A DNA stretch of 64,000 nt from PNON01 sp963757065 (GCA_963757065.1 CAVWQC010000003.1:124001-188000), one strand, 5' to 3'; shown: positions 18,994 to 28,431, counted from the first letter of the stretch. Made by a program: numbers and translations. The notes: generated by a model not told the origin, from the sequence alone.

Positions 18994-20430
18994 TTACTTT
19001 GCTTCTATCTTGACTACAGCTTTTGCCCAGAAATTGCTTTGCATTCCAGGCATGGCAAATTTTAGCGTACCATCATCCTCAAAAGCAACCATGCAGTCTG
19101 CACACGCTGCCACGTCTGCCAGCACTATTTCAGTGACATAACCATCAGATGAAGTAACCACCAGGGTCTTGGCTTCCGGTTTTACCTTGACCAATTCGAG
19201 CAAGGCATTCAATCGAACACCTTCCACTTCCATCTGGCCTTTCTTTGGGTGTTCAACATTCATTTTCACCACGTCCATGGCTTCCAGGTCGTCACGACTC
19301 CAACCCAGGGGTTGGTCCACCAAACCGACAAAGGAAAGAGCAGCACCAGCAATGGCATCTGCCGGCTTAGATTTAACTGTGGGTTCCGCTGTGGCTACAA
19401 CAGCTGCTGTACCTTCGTCCATGTGCAAGACGATCTTGGCTATTCCGCCAATTTTTTCATTTTTCTGGAGATCCGGACCCACCAACTGCAGGGGGAAACC
19501 TTTTTCATCAAGTACATTACCATTCATGGTAAAAGCTACGATGTAATTCGGGTTATCCATGACACGGATGCTATCCAGTGAAACGGAATAGCCATCTTTG
19601 GCAATGATCTCGATAGTGTAACCTTTCTCAGCTAATGTGGTTGAAAACGCATCGCCTTCGTGTTTGTTCTCATCATCCACTCGGCCAGCAAGTAAGTATA
19701 AAGGTGCTCCCACCCATTCCTGCCCTTTATCGTCTGTAAAGCTGGATTGATGACAGGTACTGGCTGAGCAAGATTCAAACGATCCACGGTCAATTTCATC
19801 TTTAATGGCACCTTCCAGTAAAAGTGACCATTCTTCAGCTAATGGTTTAACGGTTAGTTTTGTAACAAATTTCACTGACCAGTGGCCATCCACCACCTGG
19901 TTGGGTTCTGCACTGACCACCATGAGGCGCAAGGCGCCGTCCTGTTCGACATCCAATGGTGTTCCATTGACTTCATACGCTAGAATGGTCTTTAGTTCTC
20001 CACCACTCTTTGTCTCTTCCCCTGTCCCGGGGTTGTACGTAATGAAATCACCCTTGTTAATTTGATCGTATGATAAAGTCATCGAATAGCCGTCTTTTGC
20101 TTCGATCTGGACACCCATGGAGGAGTTATCACCACCCGCCAATTTCACCAGGTCTGAAAGCAGAACGCCTTTATAAGGCTGGGGCGGAAAGATCTTTCCG
20201 GTGCTGCTTTTTAATCCAGCCTGACCTTCCACGGCAGGCATCTTTTTTAGGTCATCCATTGTAAACGCAGCCGTGGAATCCCCGACCAGTGTGAGAACAA
20301 CTTCTGCATTTTCAGCTGGAGCTGCAATTGTTGGCGCTTCCACAGGAGCAACCACTGCAGGAGCGACCTGACAGGCAGCCAGAACTAGCACAAAAAGAAG
20401 GGTCAATGTAATTGAAAATGTCTTTTTCAT
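18994..20430 (-). CDS. Lipoprotein with three molybdopterin-oxidoreductase-like repeats and a CX4CH motif
   Basis: A 478-residue lipoprotein (lipobox LAAC, Cys about residue 20) with an Ala/Pro-rich spacer. Three related domains follow (about 45-195, 200-345 and 365-478). Each has a VGxxxxFTxDDLxxM-type start and a later DGYxxxLxxD motif, which recalls the SUOX-type molybdopterin-binding fold. The second repeat contains CSASTCH, a CX4CH pattern that could bind heme c, and the third has CADC. No usual molybdopterin-coordinating Cys context is evident, so a catalytic cofactor is uncertain. It sits directly upstream of wtpA and wtpB. Inference: a surface redox or ligand-binding protein linked to tungsten or molybdenum metabolism. 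The ATG at 20430 has an AAGGA site. Confidence 0.7.
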   Translation of the reverse strand: MKKTFSITLTLLFVLVLAACQVAPAVVAPVEAPTIAAPAENAEVVLTLVGDSTAAFTMDDLKKMPAVEGQAGLKSSTGKIFPPQPYKGVLLSDLVKLAGGDNSSMGVQIEAKDGYSMTLSYDQINKGDFITYNPGTGEETKSGGELKTILAYEVNGTPLDVEQDGALRLMVVSAEPNQVVDGHWSVKFVTKLTVKPLAEEWSLLLEGAIKDEIDRGSFESCSASTCHQSSFTDDKGQEWVGAPLYLLAGRVDDENKHEGDAFSTTLAEKGYTIEIIAKDGYSVSLDSIRVMDNPNYIVAFTMNGNVLDEKGFPLQLVGPDLQKNEKIGGIAKIVLHMDEGTAAVVATAEPTVKSKPADAIAGAALSFVGLVDQPLGWSRDDLEAMDVVKMNVEHPKKGQMEVEGVRLNALLELVKVKPEAKTLVVTSSDGYVTEIVLADVAACADCMVAFEDDGTLKFAMPGMQSNFWAKAVVKIEAK

Positions 20431-20466
20431 GGTTATCCTTTTTATTTAGTTGTTTGTATGGGTACA

Positions 20467-20472
20467 ATTATA
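20467..20472 (-). promoter_or_regulatory. Probable -10 box for the 18994-20430 gene
   Basis: TATAAT on the minus strand, about 36 bases before the ATG. A TTGACA is at 20501-20506, but the spacing (28 bases) is too long for a standard promoter. The rest of the 457-base gap (20431-20887) shows no gene; a weak inverted repeat, AACGCC-TGATC/GATCA-GGCGTT, spans about 20620-20680. Confidence 0.35.
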
Positions 20473-20887
20473 CAGTTAGTTTACTTTTCCAACTGGATTA
20501 TGTCAAGAAAAAATCATCCCAATCAGCAATAAGATTACAATTAATTGGAAAAATAACCGAAACATCCCCCAATTCTTTTTCCCCCGAATGATCAGAGCAT
20601 GGTAAGAAATCGAATTTATAACGCCTTGATCTGTGCCTTTCCCTCATTATTCTTAAATATTTATGACGGGATCAGGCGTTTGTCCGCCAATGTAGTTTCC
20701 TATACAGTTCAATTAGCCTGAAAGAAAATAATTGAAAGGATATTCTTCGAATCGTTACACCAGATTTCGAAGGCAGGTATCATCGAATTTGCTGTTGATG
20801 GAAACGTGTTCTTAATTACGTAAGCGGGATTATAAAATTTGGGGATTGCATTACCGAAAGAAGTCAGTATCCAGAAATTATATAAAT

Positions 20888-22101
20888 TTATTGGACCGTG
20901 ACAGAACCACCAGCAATTCGCCATAAACGACAGCTTTGGATAAATTCCGGCATGAACAGGTCCAGATCGGTGGTAGTTAAAAGAGCCTGCTCAAAACCTG
21001 TGACCGTTTTCAACTAAACCTTCCCGCCGATGCTCATCCAACTCAGCCAGGGTTTCGTCGAGGAGCAATACCGGCATTTCGCCGGTCTTTTCACGCATCC
21101 ATTGCATTTCCCCCAATTTGAGGGATTGTAATGCAGTGCGAATCTGACCGCGTGACCCGAAATCTCCCAGGCTTTGCTTATTCACATTAAAGAGCAGATC
21201 ATCCCGATGCGGACCGGTACTGGTCACACCGCGCGCAACATCCAACCTGCGGGTGTTTTGAAGTCGATGCAGGAAGACCTGTTCCAATTCCGGGAACTGA
21301 TACACCCTCCCAATTGATTTCCATTCCATTTCCTGCGGTTGAAATATCTTTTCCATCAGAAGGGGAAAAAGTTGGACGGTAAACCATTCCAAATAGCTCT
21401 CCCTGGCCAGTCAATCCGGCATGGATAGGTGCAGCAAGCATCTCTATCTCATGGACTGCCAAATTCCGGGATGCCATCATCCGGGCACCAAAACCAGCCA
21501 GCAATTTGTCCCAGTAATCCAATTGCGCGGCATCCCCACCTTTCTCTGCAATTAACTTCAAAAGTGCATTGCGGCGGGTAAGTGCCTGTTGATATTTGGT
21601 CAGATCATCCACATATCCCGGAATGACCTGGCATAAAGTCATGTTCAAATAACGGCGTCTTTCTTCCGGACCGTTATCTATAAAACGTGTCATCTGTGGT
21701 ATGAAAACCACAGCATTAAATTCACGGATAGCCTGGGCAGCCGGTTTTTTTACCCCATTCAACAAGATCTCTTTGCGCAGCCTTTGGACCGAAGTTCCAC
21801 CTGATGACGCAGAATTCTGCAGGATCAAGCGCAATTCCAGTGTGGAAGTCTTGCCGCCTTTCTCATATTCACCAACGATGCGGGAAACCGGAATTTCATC
21901 TTCCCTGGCTGAGAAACTGACCACCTGGTTGTCCTGGGAAGTCTGAAAAGATGTGAAAGCTGCCAGGAAATAGACTGCTTCAAGCAGGCTTGTTTTTCCC
22001 TGCGCATTATCACCTGCCAATACTACAATTCCGCCTGGAATATCCAAATCCAGGCGCGAGAAAGTTCTAAAATTCGTTAAAGATAAGTGCGTTAGCCGCA
22101 T
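20888..22101 (-). CDS. recF: DNA replication and repair protein RecF (two frameshifts)
   Basis: An SMC-like ATPase that loads RecA at gapped DNA. The Walker A GDNAQGKTSLLEAVYFL (about 30-46), the GPEERRRYLN segment, the signature STGPHRDDL and the Walker B VLLLDETLAELDEHRR are all present. The frame is interrupted twice. Near 21306 one extra G in GGG shifts it before the FPELEQVFLHRL region; near 21005 an extra G shifts it after LVEN, and the last 37 residues (TGFEQALLTTTDL and onward) then read through to a stop at 20888. Correcting both gives about 403 residues, full length. Its ATG shares one base with the def stop codon, so the two are coupled. The distance from dnaA/dnaN is unusual for recF. 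Confidence 0.9.
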
Positions 22102-22610
22102 CAGTCTTTGATAAACTCGACTTCTTCAGGTGTTGGTTTCCAAATCCGGGTGGCTCTATCGGTAAACAGGACACCATCCAGGTGATCGATCTCATGTTGA
22201 AAGATGCGGGCAAGCCAATCGCTGAGTTTATACTTCACCGGTACTCCCCTTCTGTTCAACCCTTTCACGGTGATGCGTTTATACCGCTGAACATCTCCTG
22301 CCAACCCTGGAATGGATAAACAGGCTTCAATCCCAGTTTCTGTCTCTTCGGATTGCTGTACAATTTCCGGATTTGCTATTGTGAATAGACGTTTCGGAAC
22401 TTTTGGATCTTCATCATCCCCGTATTCAACAACGATAAAGCGAATGGATTCACCTATTTGTGGAGCAGCCAGGCCAACACCAGGAGCATCCCTCAGTGTC
22501 TCGATCATGTTATCCACCAGGGATTGGAAAGAGGCGTCGAAATTGGTTACTTTATGAGCTTTCCTTCGCAAAACCTCATCTGGTACAAATTTAATTTCAA
22601 GTAATGCCAT
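22101..22610 (-). CDS. def: Peptide deformylase
   Basis: A metalloenzyme that removes the formyl group from new proteins. The three family motifs are present in order: GVGLAAPQIG (about 46-55), EACLSIPG (about 96-103, with Ala where most members have Gly) and the metal-binding QHEIDHLDG (about 139-147). At 169 residues it has normal length. The ATG at 22610 is preferred over the TTG at 22616 because of its spacing from AAAGGA. It is the middle gene of a CNB-PH/def/recF run. Confidence 0.93.
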   Translation of the reverse strand: MALLEIKFVPDEVLRRKAHKVTNFDASFQSLVDNMIETLRDAPGVGLAAPQIGESIRFIVVEYGDDEDPKVPKRLFTIANPEIVQQSEETETGIEACLSIPGLAGDVQRYKRITVKGLNRRGVPVKYKLSDWLARIFQHEIDHLDGVLFTDRATRIWKPTPEEVEFIKD

Positions 22611-22645
22611 AAACAATATCCTTTACTGCGGTTATTGTTTATATT

Positions 22646-24334
22646 TTAACCGATAACTTCCTGGTCCGGGGAGAGCCGTTGGCTGCCAGTCGTTGTACGG
22701 TATTCATCCTGATGCCGGTGATAGGTGGCAATCCAATCCCCCACCCGTTCTCTTTCTTCGTTGATCTCATCCGTTTTCTTTCGTTGCTGGCGCAATGCCA
22801 TACTGGCGAAAAGGTCCTGTTGTACCCTGGATGGATCATAGACAAATTCAAACGTAAACATGCTTGTGCCAACAGCAACCGTCACAGTGCCAAAGTTCAG
22901 GAATAAGCCCATCAATCCAATACGTTTATATTCGATGGATAGAATATTATCCAATTGGGCGACTTTTTTGATTTCCTTCCCCAGGGGTTTTCGTTCAATA
23001 TCAATGATCTGTTCCGGAGTGATCTGATAAGTATCGTTTCTCCAGTCCACATAATCATAGACCCACCAGGCAAGAACGCCCATCCAAACAAAGGCCAAAA
23101 GCACCAGGGTTTCCAACATGGGAGTAAAGGTATACACATCCATCAGTCTGCCCAACCAGAGCAATAATCCAATGATGGCAGCCAAAGCAGGTTTCCAGGT
23201 TTTCTTTAATAATATGTACCAATGTTTACGGTAAGTCACAACCCCACCGCCTTCGTAACGCACTTTAAAGAAATCAGCCCAGAAAGACTGCAGGAATCCC
23301 GGTTTCATAATTTCATCCACCTGGGTAAAATTGGTACCAGTTGAATCTGCTGCCTGGTTTGGTTGAAGACGATTTCGAAGTGTTTCTTCCATCCGGACAA
23401 TATCATCCTTCCGACGGTCGACTTTTGAGAAATTCCATTGCTGTTGGATGAGGGCTGCTACATCCTCCGGGGATTCCACATCCGGCAGGATCAATGGTCC
23501 TGAAATCGTACGGACGACGATATTTCCATAACCAAGCATTCTCCCCATCTGAGACGTCTGGACATCGACTGATTGAAGCGTGGTCAATGGGGCTTCCTGT
23601 CGGCTGTCATAAAGAAATGCAACCTTTTCCAACCAGACGACTCTCAAGTTGGTAACAATGGAATAGTCGTTGGACCAATCAATCGCTTTCCAAATTCCCC
23701 ATGCGGCAAGAAATACACAGGTCAAAATGGAGAGGATCAGGAGACCGGCGGCACTGGTCAGTACTGAGTCAATAAATATCAGAGTCAGGAAGACCGTTAT
23801 AAAAATGAGAAATGCCGGAAGGAATAGTGCACCAAACAGAAAAACGGGATGTTTTCTACCGGCAAAGAATACTTCTTCTCCAGGTTGAAGCCAGGTTAAA
23901 TTCATTTTATCCGTCAAATTGAGGGATGTATTCAAAATTTGCATGTTGGATTCCAACAGTGGAAATTGATCCACAAGTGTACGGAGCTGCGGAGCAGTAA
24001 TCCGGATAAGCATACTTGTTTTTAATACCAGGATGTTATATTTTAACTTCCCGCCGTTCAGACAATCCTCACCCCAATACGACCCTGACTCGAAGTTTTG
24101 GATAAACGTTTCTTTTTTATGTTCAATCTGGGTTTGGCACACCTTACCAGAAAAAACGATCCACAGGGCATCGTTCTCTGCACCCTGGCAGCAAACCAGG
24201 TCACCACGGTTAATCTGAAAGAGCTCAACCGATTCTGTAACGGTAAGTAATTCTTCATCGGTTAACCCGAAGAAGAATTGGTTACTCTTTAGTACCGTTA
24301 AAATATCTTCTGCAAAAACTTGATCATCAGCCAT
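22646..24334 (-). CDS. Cyclic-nucleotide-binding and bacterial PH-domain membrane protein
   Basis: A 562-residue membrane protein. Residues 1-130 resemble a cNMP-binding domain (FFGLTDEELLTVTESVEL, then GSYWGEDCLNGG). Two repeated units follow, each a pair of transmembrane helices plus a bacterial PH-like domain (YdbS/YdbT type): about 165-300, with WSNDYSIVTNLRVVWLEKV, and about 375-530, with WRNDTYQITPEQIIDIER. The C-terminus is charged and helical. It precedes def by 35 bases and probably shares its transcript. The function is unknown; it could relay a second messenger to the membrane. The canonical phosphate-cassette Arg of cNMP binding is not obvious, so a real nucleotide ligand is uncertain. 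Confidence 0.75.
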   Translation of the reverse strand: MADDQVFAEDILTVLKSNQFFFGLTDEELLTVTESVELFQINRGDLVCCQGAENDALWIVFSGKVCQTQIEHKKETFIQNFESGSYWGEDCLNGGKLKYNILVLKTSMLIRITAPQLRTLVDQFPLLESNMQILNTSLNLTDKMNLTWLQPGEEVFFAGRKHPVFLFGALFLPAFLIFITVFLTLIFIDSVLTSAAGLLILSILTCVFLAAWGIWKAIDWSNDYSIVTNLRVVWLEKVAFLYDSRQEAPLTTLQSVDVQTSQMGRMLGYGNIVVRTISGPLILPDVESPEDVAALIQQQWNFSKVDRRKDDIVRMEETLRNRLQPNQAADSTGTNFTQVDEIMKPGFLQSFWADFFKVRYEGGGVVTYRKHWYILLKKTWKPALAAIIGLLLWLGRLMDVYTFTPMLETLVLLAFVWMGVLAWWVYDYVDWRNDTYQITPEQIIDIERKPLGKEIKKVAQLDNILSIEYKRIGLMGLFLNFGTVTVAVGTSMFTFEFVYDPSRVQQDLFASMALRQQRKKTDEINEERERVGDWIATYHRHQDEYRTTTGSQRLSPDQEVIG

Positions 24335-24404
24335 AGATGTATTCCTTTTTCACTACCTGAAACGTGCATTATTTATACCAACCGTAAATGGTAGTTAATT
24401 GTAG

Positions 24405-24439
24405 AAAAAAAACAACGCCGGGTGAATACCGACGTTGTT
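24405..24439 (-). terminator. Terminator of clpC
   Basis: On the minus strand, an 11-base stem (24429-24439 with 24411-24421, one G-T pair) with a seven-base loop, followed by an eight-base T-run. Confidence 0.8.
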
Positions 24440-24460
24440 TCATAGATTTGATTGGATTAA

Positions 24461-26971
24461 CTACGAAGAAATTGGATCTTCCACCTTTGCTGGGGTTTCC
24501 TTCACTTCCTTATGCTTTGTTTTCGCTTTATGTTCTTCAGGCGAGTGGAAGGTCAGTTCACCTTTCTCTTCATCCACATCGACGATCACTTTGTCACCCG
24601 ATTCATGTCTCTTTTCAAGCAAATGGATGGAAAGAGGACTCTCGACAAATTTTTGCAGCGTTCGGCGTAATGGCCGGGCGCCGAAGTTGGAATCATATCC
24701 GGTCTTAGCCAGCCATTCTGTAGCGGCTTTGGTCAACTCGACATTCAACCCGTGTTCGAGCAATCGCCCTTGAATTTCTTTCATTTGCAGCGCAACGATT
24801 TTCTCCATTTGTTCCAGTGTCAATGGCGAGAACATGATCACTTCATCGATGCGGTTTAGGAACTCTGGTCTAAAAGTACCTTTCAGTGCCTTTTCGATCT
24901 TTTCCTCAGCATCCCGTTCCTCGTCTGATACTTTCTTTTGCAAAAATCCCAGGCTGCCGCCTCTGCGAACGAATTCAGTTCCCAGGTTGCTGGTCATGAT
25001 CAGGACTGTGTTTCGGAAATCCACGGTTCTACCCTGCCCGTCAGTCAACCGGCCGTCATCAAGGATCTGTAAAAGCGAATTCCAGACTTCCGGGTGCGCT
25101 TTTTCGACTTCATCAAAGAGAATGACCCGGTAAGGGCGCCTTCTTACTGCTTCTGTGAGTTGGCCGCCTTCTTCATAACCAACATAGCCGGGAGGTGCGC
25201 CGAATAGACGGGATACAGAGTGTTGTTCCCGGTATTCACTCATATCGATCCGCACCATGGATTCTTCGTCATCGAACATAAATTCAGCGAGGGCTCTGGC
25301 AAGCTCTGTTTTGCCTACCCCGGACGGCCCAATGAAAATAAACGAACCGATCGGCCGACGCGGGTCTGCCATGCCGGAACGTGCCCGGCGAATGGCATCC
25401 GCAACTGCATGAATGGCTTCTTCCTGACCAATGATCCGCTCTGATAACCGTTCTTCCATGTGAAGCAATTTTTGTGCTTCTGTTTCCATCATCTGTGAAA
25501 CCGGAATTCCAGTCCACTGGTGGATAACTTCAGCGATATCGTTTACATCCACGACTTCATCCAGCTTGTGTTCTGCTTCCCATACATCACGTTTTTCTTT
25601 AAACTCACCTTCCAACTTAAGTCGATCTGCTTTTTTACGGGCAGCTCTTTCATAATCGCGTTCCTGTCCGGCCTGTTCTTCTTCAACTTTCAATTTATCG
25701 AGTTCTGTTTTTATCTCTTTCAGCTCCGGCGGTAGAGAATATAAAGCTACGCGCAATTTGGCAGCTGCCTCATCCATCAGATCGATCGCTTTATCAGGCA
25801 AGTGACGGTCGGTCACATACCGGAAAGATAAGCGGACAGCTTCTTCCAGCGCTTTGTCCAAAAAATGTACTTTATGGTGGGCTTCGTATTTGTCCCGCAA
25901 ACCCATCAACATTTTAATCGTATCTTCCACTGACGGTTCATCGACAAATACAGGTGCGAAACGCCGTTCAAGGGCTGCATCTTTTTCAATATGCTTATGG
26001 TATTCATCCAAAGTGGTAGCACCCACACATTGCAATTCGCCTCTAGCCAGGGCTGGTTTTAACATGTTACTCGCATCCATGGCACCTTGTGCAGCTCCTG
26101 CACCGACCACGGTGTGCAATTCATCGATGAACAGGATGATCTCACCTTCAGACTTCTGGATCTCTTCGATCGCAGCTTTCAAGCGCTCTTCAAATTCACC
26201 ACGGAAACGTGATCCCGCGATCATGGCTCCAAGGTCCAGGGAGACAACCCGCTTTCCCTGTAATATTTCGGGAACATCATTGGCAGCTATTTTCTGCGCC
26301 AACCCTTCCACGATGGCTGTCTTACCCACACCAGCTTCACCGATGAGTACCGGGTTATTTTTGGTCCTGCGTGAGAGTATCTGCATCACCCGTTTGATCT
26401 CATTATCACGACCAATCACCGGGTCAAGTTTGCCTTCACGGGATGCCTGGGTGAGATCACGTGAATATTTTTCAAGCGTTCTATATCTTGTCTCTGCCTG
26501 CGGATCAGTTACCCGCTGGCCACCACGCATCTGCATGACTGAATCATACACACGGTCGCGTGTTAACCCCGATTCTTCAAGGATGCGGGATGCAACCGTA
26601 TTCTTTTCTCCCAGAATTGCAAGAAAAATATGTTCAGTGGAGATATATTCGTCTTTAAGTTTATTGGCTTCTTCATTGGCGACATCAATGATCCTTTTTA
26701 CCCGGGGAGTAATAAAGATCTGTCCTGCACCGCTTCCGAATATGTTTGCTTTGGGTGTATTCTTTAAGACATGGTCCAGCCTATCTGTCAGGTTAAGGGC
26801 ATCCACCTTCAGCATTTCCAATATTTGGGTGACCACACCTTGAGGCTGTTCGATCAGCGCAAGAAGAATATGTTCCGTGTCGATCTGGTTGTGCCCATAT
26901 CTTTGGATCAATTCAGCAGCTCGTTGAGCTGCTTCCTGTGCTCTCTCTGTAAATCTATCAAATCTCATCAT
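24461..26971 (-). CDS. clpC: ATP-dependent Clp protease ATP-binding subunit ClpC
   Basis: A Hsp100 unfoldase that feeds proteins to ClpP or refolds them. 836 residues. The Clp N-domain repeats are at about 1-145; AAA1 has Walker A GEAGVGKTA (about 210) and Walker B ILFIDELH. A UVR-like middle segment (ERDYERAARKKADRLKLEGEF, about 425-445) identifies ClpC rather than ClpB, whose long coiled coil is missing. AAA2 has GPSGVGKTE (about 550) and ILFDEVEKAH. The tail is charged (about 800-836). No CIRCE or CtsR-like site was seen upstream; a palindrome at 27089-27106 lies in the divergent promoter region. Confidence 0.93.
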   Translation of the reverse strand: MMRFDRFTERAQEAAQRAAELIQRYGHNQIDTEHILLALIEQPQGVVTQILEMLKVDALNLTDRLDHVLKNTPKANIFGSGAGQIFITPRVKRIIDVANEEANKLKDEYISTEHIFLAILGEKNTVASRILEESGLTRDRVYDSVMQMRGGQRVTDPQAETRYRTLEKYSRDLTQASREGKLDPVIGRDNEIKRVMQILSRRTKNNPVLIGEAGVGKTAIVEGLAQKIAANDVPEILQGKRVVSLDLGAMIAGSRFRGEFEERLKAAIEEIQKSEGEIILFIDELHTVVGAGAAQGAMDASNMLKPALARGELQCVGATTLDEYHKHIEKDAALERRFAPVFVDEPSVEDTIKMLMGLRDKYEAHHKVHFLDKALEEAVRLSFRYVTDRHLPDKAIDLMDEAAAKLRVALYSLPPELKEIKTELDKLKVEEEQAGQERDYERAARKKADRLKLEGEFKEKRDVWEAEHKLDEVVDVNDIAEVIHQWTGIPVSQMMETEAQKLLHMEERLSERIIGQEEAIHAVADAIRRARSGMADPRRPIGSFIFIGPSGVGKTELARALAEFMFDDEESMVRIDMSEYREQHSVSRLFGAPPGYVGYEEGGQLTEAVRRRPYRVILFDEVEKAHPEVWNSLLQILDDGRLTDGQGRTVDFRNTVLIMTSNLGTEFVRRGGSLGFLQKKVSDEERDAEEKIEKALKGTFRPEFLNRIDEVIMFSPLTLEQMEKIVALQMKEIQGRLLEHGLNVELTKAATEWLAKTGYDSNFGARPLRRTLQKFVESPLSIHLLEKRHESGDKVIVDVDEEKGELTFHSPEEHKAKTKHKEVKETPAKVEDPISS

Positions 26972-27088
26972 AGGATTTCTGTCCTTTTATATGCGTTGCT
27001 GTATCAGGATTATAACATCCGCAATCTATTAAATTTATCAGAGATGTATTAGATTTATGTTGGATATAAGATAATTTTATACCAATTT

Positions 27089-27106
27089 GCATTATGCACA
27101 TAATGC
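27089..27106. promoter_or_regulatory. Palindromic operator-like site
   Basis: GCATTATG-CA-CATAATGC, an exact 8+2+8 palindrome in the 178-base divergent region between clpC and the GNAT gene. It overlaps the expected -35 region of the plus-strand promoter, which suits a dimeric repressor. The regulator is not known. Confidence 0.55.
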
Positions 27107-27132
27107 GTGTAATACAATCATCCTGTCTGATA

Positions 27133-27138
27133 TATAAT
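27133..27138 (+). promoter_or_regulatory. -10 box of the 27150 gene
   Basis: TATAAT ends 11 bases before the ATG at 27150. No ribosome binding site is visible, so the leader would be very short. Confidence 0.5.
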
Positions 27139-27149
27139 TGTTGCTACGT

Positions 27150-28160
27150 ATGACTCCCTCTGATCTGTTAAGCATTTATTCATCTGATTCGCATATCCGC
27201 CCGGTTGACATTCGTAAAGACCTCGACGATATTGCAAACTTGATCGATCTGTGTTTTTCTGAAACCATGGATGAGGATGGGAGGGCATATTTGCGTCAGC
27301 TTCGAAAATCTGCCGAAGAAGCCAAAAGGCTGGGATGGGCAGTTGGATTGGTTGAAGAGAATATAATTCCAATATCCGGATTTGTTTGGGTCGAAAATGA
27401 TCGGATCATAGGGAACTTGACCTTGATCCCAATGCAAAAGCAGGATAAACCAATTCACCTTGTGGCAAATGTCGCTGTCTTACCCGAATATCGTCGGGCT
27501 GGAATCGGGAAAAAACTGACGCAAGCAGCCATAGATTATGTTCAGGATAAGAAAAGTGGGTCAATTTGGCTGCAGGTAAGGGATGATAATATAGCTGCAG
27601 AACAGCTCTACAGAAATCTGGGTTTTGTCGAACGGGCACGACGGACGACATGGCATAGCTATACGGGTGATCCAAAACCTGCAGTGATCCCCGGTTATGA
27701 TATCACTTCCTGTTGGCCTGTAGATTGGCAGAAAGAAATTCAATTTCTCGAAAATATCTACCCGCCAATAGTACAATGGAATCTTCCCGTAAATTTCTTG
27801 AAATTCAAACCGACATTCCTGTCACAGGTCGCAAAAGTGCTTTTGGGTGAGTCTTATCGAAATTGGGCTCTCAGGAAAAACGGAGAATTAATCGGAGTTC
27901 TGATCTGGGAAGAAGCACGAACCTGGGCTGATAATTTATGGGTTGGATGCAAGCCTGAATATAAAGAAACCGTCTTGAATATCCTTTTACCGCATGCAAT
28001 GAGCATTTTAAACCGGAAACAACCTCAAGCATTAAATTATCCCGCCGGAGAAGTTGAACAAGTCTTATCCCGCTATGGTTTTCAAAAACATATCACCTTG
28101 ATCTGGATGGAGTTGGTAGAATCGAAACAAAATAATTCTCATATACTCGCAAGTATATGA
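27150..28160 (+). CDS. GNAT-family N-acetyltransferase, two-domain
   Basis: A 336-residue protein. The N-terminal half is a clear GNAT domain, with acetyl-CoA binding motif A (VAVLPEYRRAGIGKKL, about 113-128) and the later NLGFVERAR segment. The C-terminal half looks like a second, degenerate GNAT fold (ELIGVLIWEEA near 250 and a YGFQKH end). Tandem GNAT proteins occur in mycothiol synthase (MshD), but no further resemblance to it was checked. The substrate is unknown. The ATG at 27150 is chosen over the TTG at 27138, which overlaps the -10 box. It is a single gene, ending in a strong terminator. Confidence 0.8.
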   Translation: MTPSDLLSIYSSDSHIRPVDIRKDLDDIANLIDLCFSETMDEDGRAYLRQLRKSAEEAKRLGWAVGLVEENIIPISGFVWVENDRIIGNLTLIPMQKQDKPIHLVANVAVLPEYRRAGIGKKLTQAAIDYVQDKKSGSIWLQVRDDNIAAEQLYRNLGFVERARRTTWHSYTGDPKPAVIPGYDITSCWPVDWQKEIQFLENIYPPIVQWNLPVNFLKFKPTFLSQVAKVLLGESYRNWALRKNGELIGVLIWEEARTWADNLWVGCKPEYKETVLNILLPHAMSILNRKQPQALNYPAGEVEQVLSRYGFQKHITLIWMELVESKQNNSHILASI

Positions 28161-28178
28161 AATGACACCTTAAGAAAA

Positions 28179-28216
28179 AACCGGATCCAGAATGTTTTCT
28201 GGTCCGGTTATTTTTT
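28179..28216 (+). terminator. Bidirectional terminator
   Basis: A stem formed by AACCGGATCCAGAA (28179-28192) and TTCTGGTCCGGTT (28197-28209) with one bulge. T-runs lie on both strands, so it ends both the GNAT gene and the convergent small gene. Confidence 0.85.
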
Positions 28217-28233
28217 TCTAATACTTTATCAAT

Positions 28234-28431
28234 TTACTTCTTGTCTGCGTCTTTGATCAACAACCTGGTAAGATCCAGAAATTCAACCCATTCTTCTTTA
28301 AAGAAATGCAGGGTCACGTTATTTAGTTCGAGGTGGTAGGTGGTTTCACCATCTGCTTCTTCTGCCATCCATGCCAGGTAGTTTTCGGTTTCTACCATAG
28401 TGTTTGTTTTCGGGTCGTGATTTTCAGCCAT
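28234..28431 (-). CDS. Small conserved-looking hypothetical protein
   Basis: A 65-residue acidic soluble protein of unknown function. It has the segments YLAWMAEEADGETTYHLELN and HFFKEEWVEFLDLTRLL. A strong AAGGAG precedes the ATG and a terminator follows the stop, so it is a real single gene. About 235 bases without a gene separate it from the AI-2E transporter gene. No motif recognised. Confidence 0.65.
   Translation of the reverse strand: MAENHDPKTNTMVETENYLAWMAEEADGETTYHLELNNVTLHFFKEEWVEFLDLTRLLIKDADKK

Noticed and set aside
20709..20924. A 71-residue minus-strand ORF
   Set aside because: It overlaps the corrected recF C-terminus in another frame and has no motif or ribosome binding site.
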